Origin: Omnitrophica WOR_2 bacterium RIFCSPLOWO2_12_FULL_46_30
Lineage (GTDB): Bacteria > Omnitrophota > Gorgyraeia > Gygaellales > UBA12090
NCBI GenBank assembly: GCA_001805845.1
Contig: MHHA01000068.1
Location: 1-13,602, forward strand
Reading direction: 5' to 3'
Length of the DNA stretch: 13,602 nucleotides
A program made the position numbers and the translations under genes. Under the pieces are notes generated by a model that was not told the origin of the DNA, made no database searches, and worked only from the letters and a program-made list of their open reading frames with translations. Shown piece after piece: positions 12,985 through 13,602 of the stretch. Every line of letters begins with the position of its first letter. The stretch's first letter is position 1.

Positions 12985-13010
12985 GAGCGAAGCGAAGGAT
13001 TTCTTAATCC
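12985..13010 (+). repeat. GAGCGAAGCGAA motif and small hairpin before mreB
   Basis: GAGCGAAGCGAA (12985-12996) repeats the motif seen in the hairpin loops near 1728 and 9020. GGATT-TCTT-AATCC (12997-13010) directly follows as a 5-bp hairpin ending 5 nt before the mreB ATG. No terminator tract is present. Confidence 0.45.
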
Positions 13011-13015
13011 GGACT

Positions 13016-13602
13016 ATGGTCAAATTAACAAAGTTTCTTGCTGCCATCAAGCGCAAGGCAAATTACCTTATGGGGTTTTTCCCCAGCGATATGGGCATTG
13101 ATTTGGGAACCGCAACCACCCTGGTCTATGTAAAGGGTGAAGGGATTGTCCTCTGTGAGCCGTCGGTTGTCGCAATTGAGAAAAGCACTAATCGCGTCCT
13201 GGCTGTCGGCACGGAGGCAAAACGTATGCTCGGAAGGACGCCCGGCGATATCTTGGCGATCAGGCCTATGAAGGACGGGGTGATTGCTGATTTTGAGATT
13301 ACTGAAGCGATGCTGCGCTATTTTATTAAAAAGGCTCTGCCGCGTAAGACCCTGACAGGGCCAAGAGTGGTCATTGCCGTGCCTTCCGGCATTACGGAGG
13401 TGGAAAGGCGCGCGGTAAGGGAATCGGCTGAGCGCGCCGGCGCGAGTTCTATCCATTTAATAGATGAGCCTAAAGCTGCCGCCATTGGAGTGGGGCTGCC
13501 TATCAGCGAGCCTATCGGCAATATGATTATTGATATTGGCGGAGGAACCACCGAGATTGCCGTTATATCCTTAGGCGGCATTGTTTTCTCCCGTTCTATC
13601 CG
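13016..13602 (+). CDS. mreB: Rod-shape actin-like protein MreB, 3'-truncated by the window
   Basis: Bacterial actin that polymerises beneath the inner membrane and guides lateral wall synthesis. The frame runs open off the window end after 195 codons. The first nucleotide-binding motif is MGIDLGTATTLVYV (26-39), followed by GIVLCEPSVVAIE, the RPMKDGVIADFE block, RVVIAVPSGITEVERRAV, LIDEPKAAAIGVGLP and the second phosphate motif MIIDIGGGTTEIAVISLGG. The start is uncertain: ATG 13016 gives a Lys-rich, possibly amphipathic extension (MVKLTKFLAAIKRKANYL), which could serve as a membrane-binding helix as known for Gram-negative MreB; ATG 13070 gives the compact MGFFPSDMGID beginning nearer the usual length. 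Neither has a strong Shine-Dalgarno. It follows the coiled-coil gene by 33 nt and is probably cotranscribed. Confidence 0.95.
   Translation, partial: MVKLTKFLAAIKRKANYLMGFFPSDMGIDLGTATTLVYVKGEGIVLCEPSVVAIEKSTNRVLAVGTEAKRMLGRTPGDILAIRPMKDGVIADFEITEAMLRYFIKKALPRKTLTGPRVVIAVPSGITEVERRAVRESAERAGASSIHLIDEPKAAAIGVGLPISEPIGNMIIDIGGGTTEIAVISLGGIVFSRSI

Noticed and set aside
12649..13581. Overlapping minus-strand open frames at 12649-13581
   Set aside because: They are shadows of the coiled-coil gene and of mreB, which runs open on the + strand in a convincing MreB frame; their translations resemble no protein family.

Overview
The window looks like a chromosomal segment of an uncultivated, diderm-type bacterium. 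The order yggS-proC-mtnP-ileS, then a DksA/TraR-type zinc protein, lspA, lgt, an RluD-family gene, a coiled-coil membrane protein and mreB would fit the candidate phylum Omnitrophota (former OP3). That placement is inferred from gene order and sequence feel, not from a search. All recognised genes are on the + strand. I see no tRNA, rRNA, CRISPR array or transposase gene.

Layout. (1) 1-3691 is a signalling block: a 5'-truncated membrane histidine kinase with a PilJ-type sensor region and a PAS domain, a REC-GGDEF-HD-GYP response regulator holding both a c-di-GMP synthesis and a degradation module, and a stand-alone receiver. (2) 3834-8985 is a tight housekeeping run: yggS (PLP homeostasis), proC (proline synthesis), mtnP (methylthioadenosine salvage) and ileS (isoleucyl-tRNA synthetase), with junctions of -1, 4 and 1 nt. 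(3) 8986-9125 is a structured leader ending in a terminator-like hairpin, followed by a DksA/TraR-type zinc-finger gene. (4) lspA, lgt and the RluD-family gene follow; the first two are lipoprotein maturation enzymes. (5) After a 296-nt intergenic region with repeats and promoters come a TM/coiled-coil/beta-domain protein and the 5' part of mreB, a likely cell-shape pair.

The least ordinary feature is the density of short repetitive DNA. Two related long palindromes sit directly after stop codons at 3696-3762 and 11814-11881, each followed at the same distance by a TATAAT box. A 170-bp element with 24-bp terminal inverted repeats (9514-9683) fills the DksA-lspA gap. Heptanucleotide tandem repeats lie in frame inside yggS (also a G-quadruplex motif) and ileS. 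An alternating palindrome encodes the N-terminus of the c-di-GMP regulator, and a terminator-shaped palindrome lies in frame inside lgt. Essential genes here appear to have absorbed small repeats as loop or tail insertions.

Limits: everything is read by eye. Family names rest on recognised motifs; repeat families, promoters and foldings were not computed.
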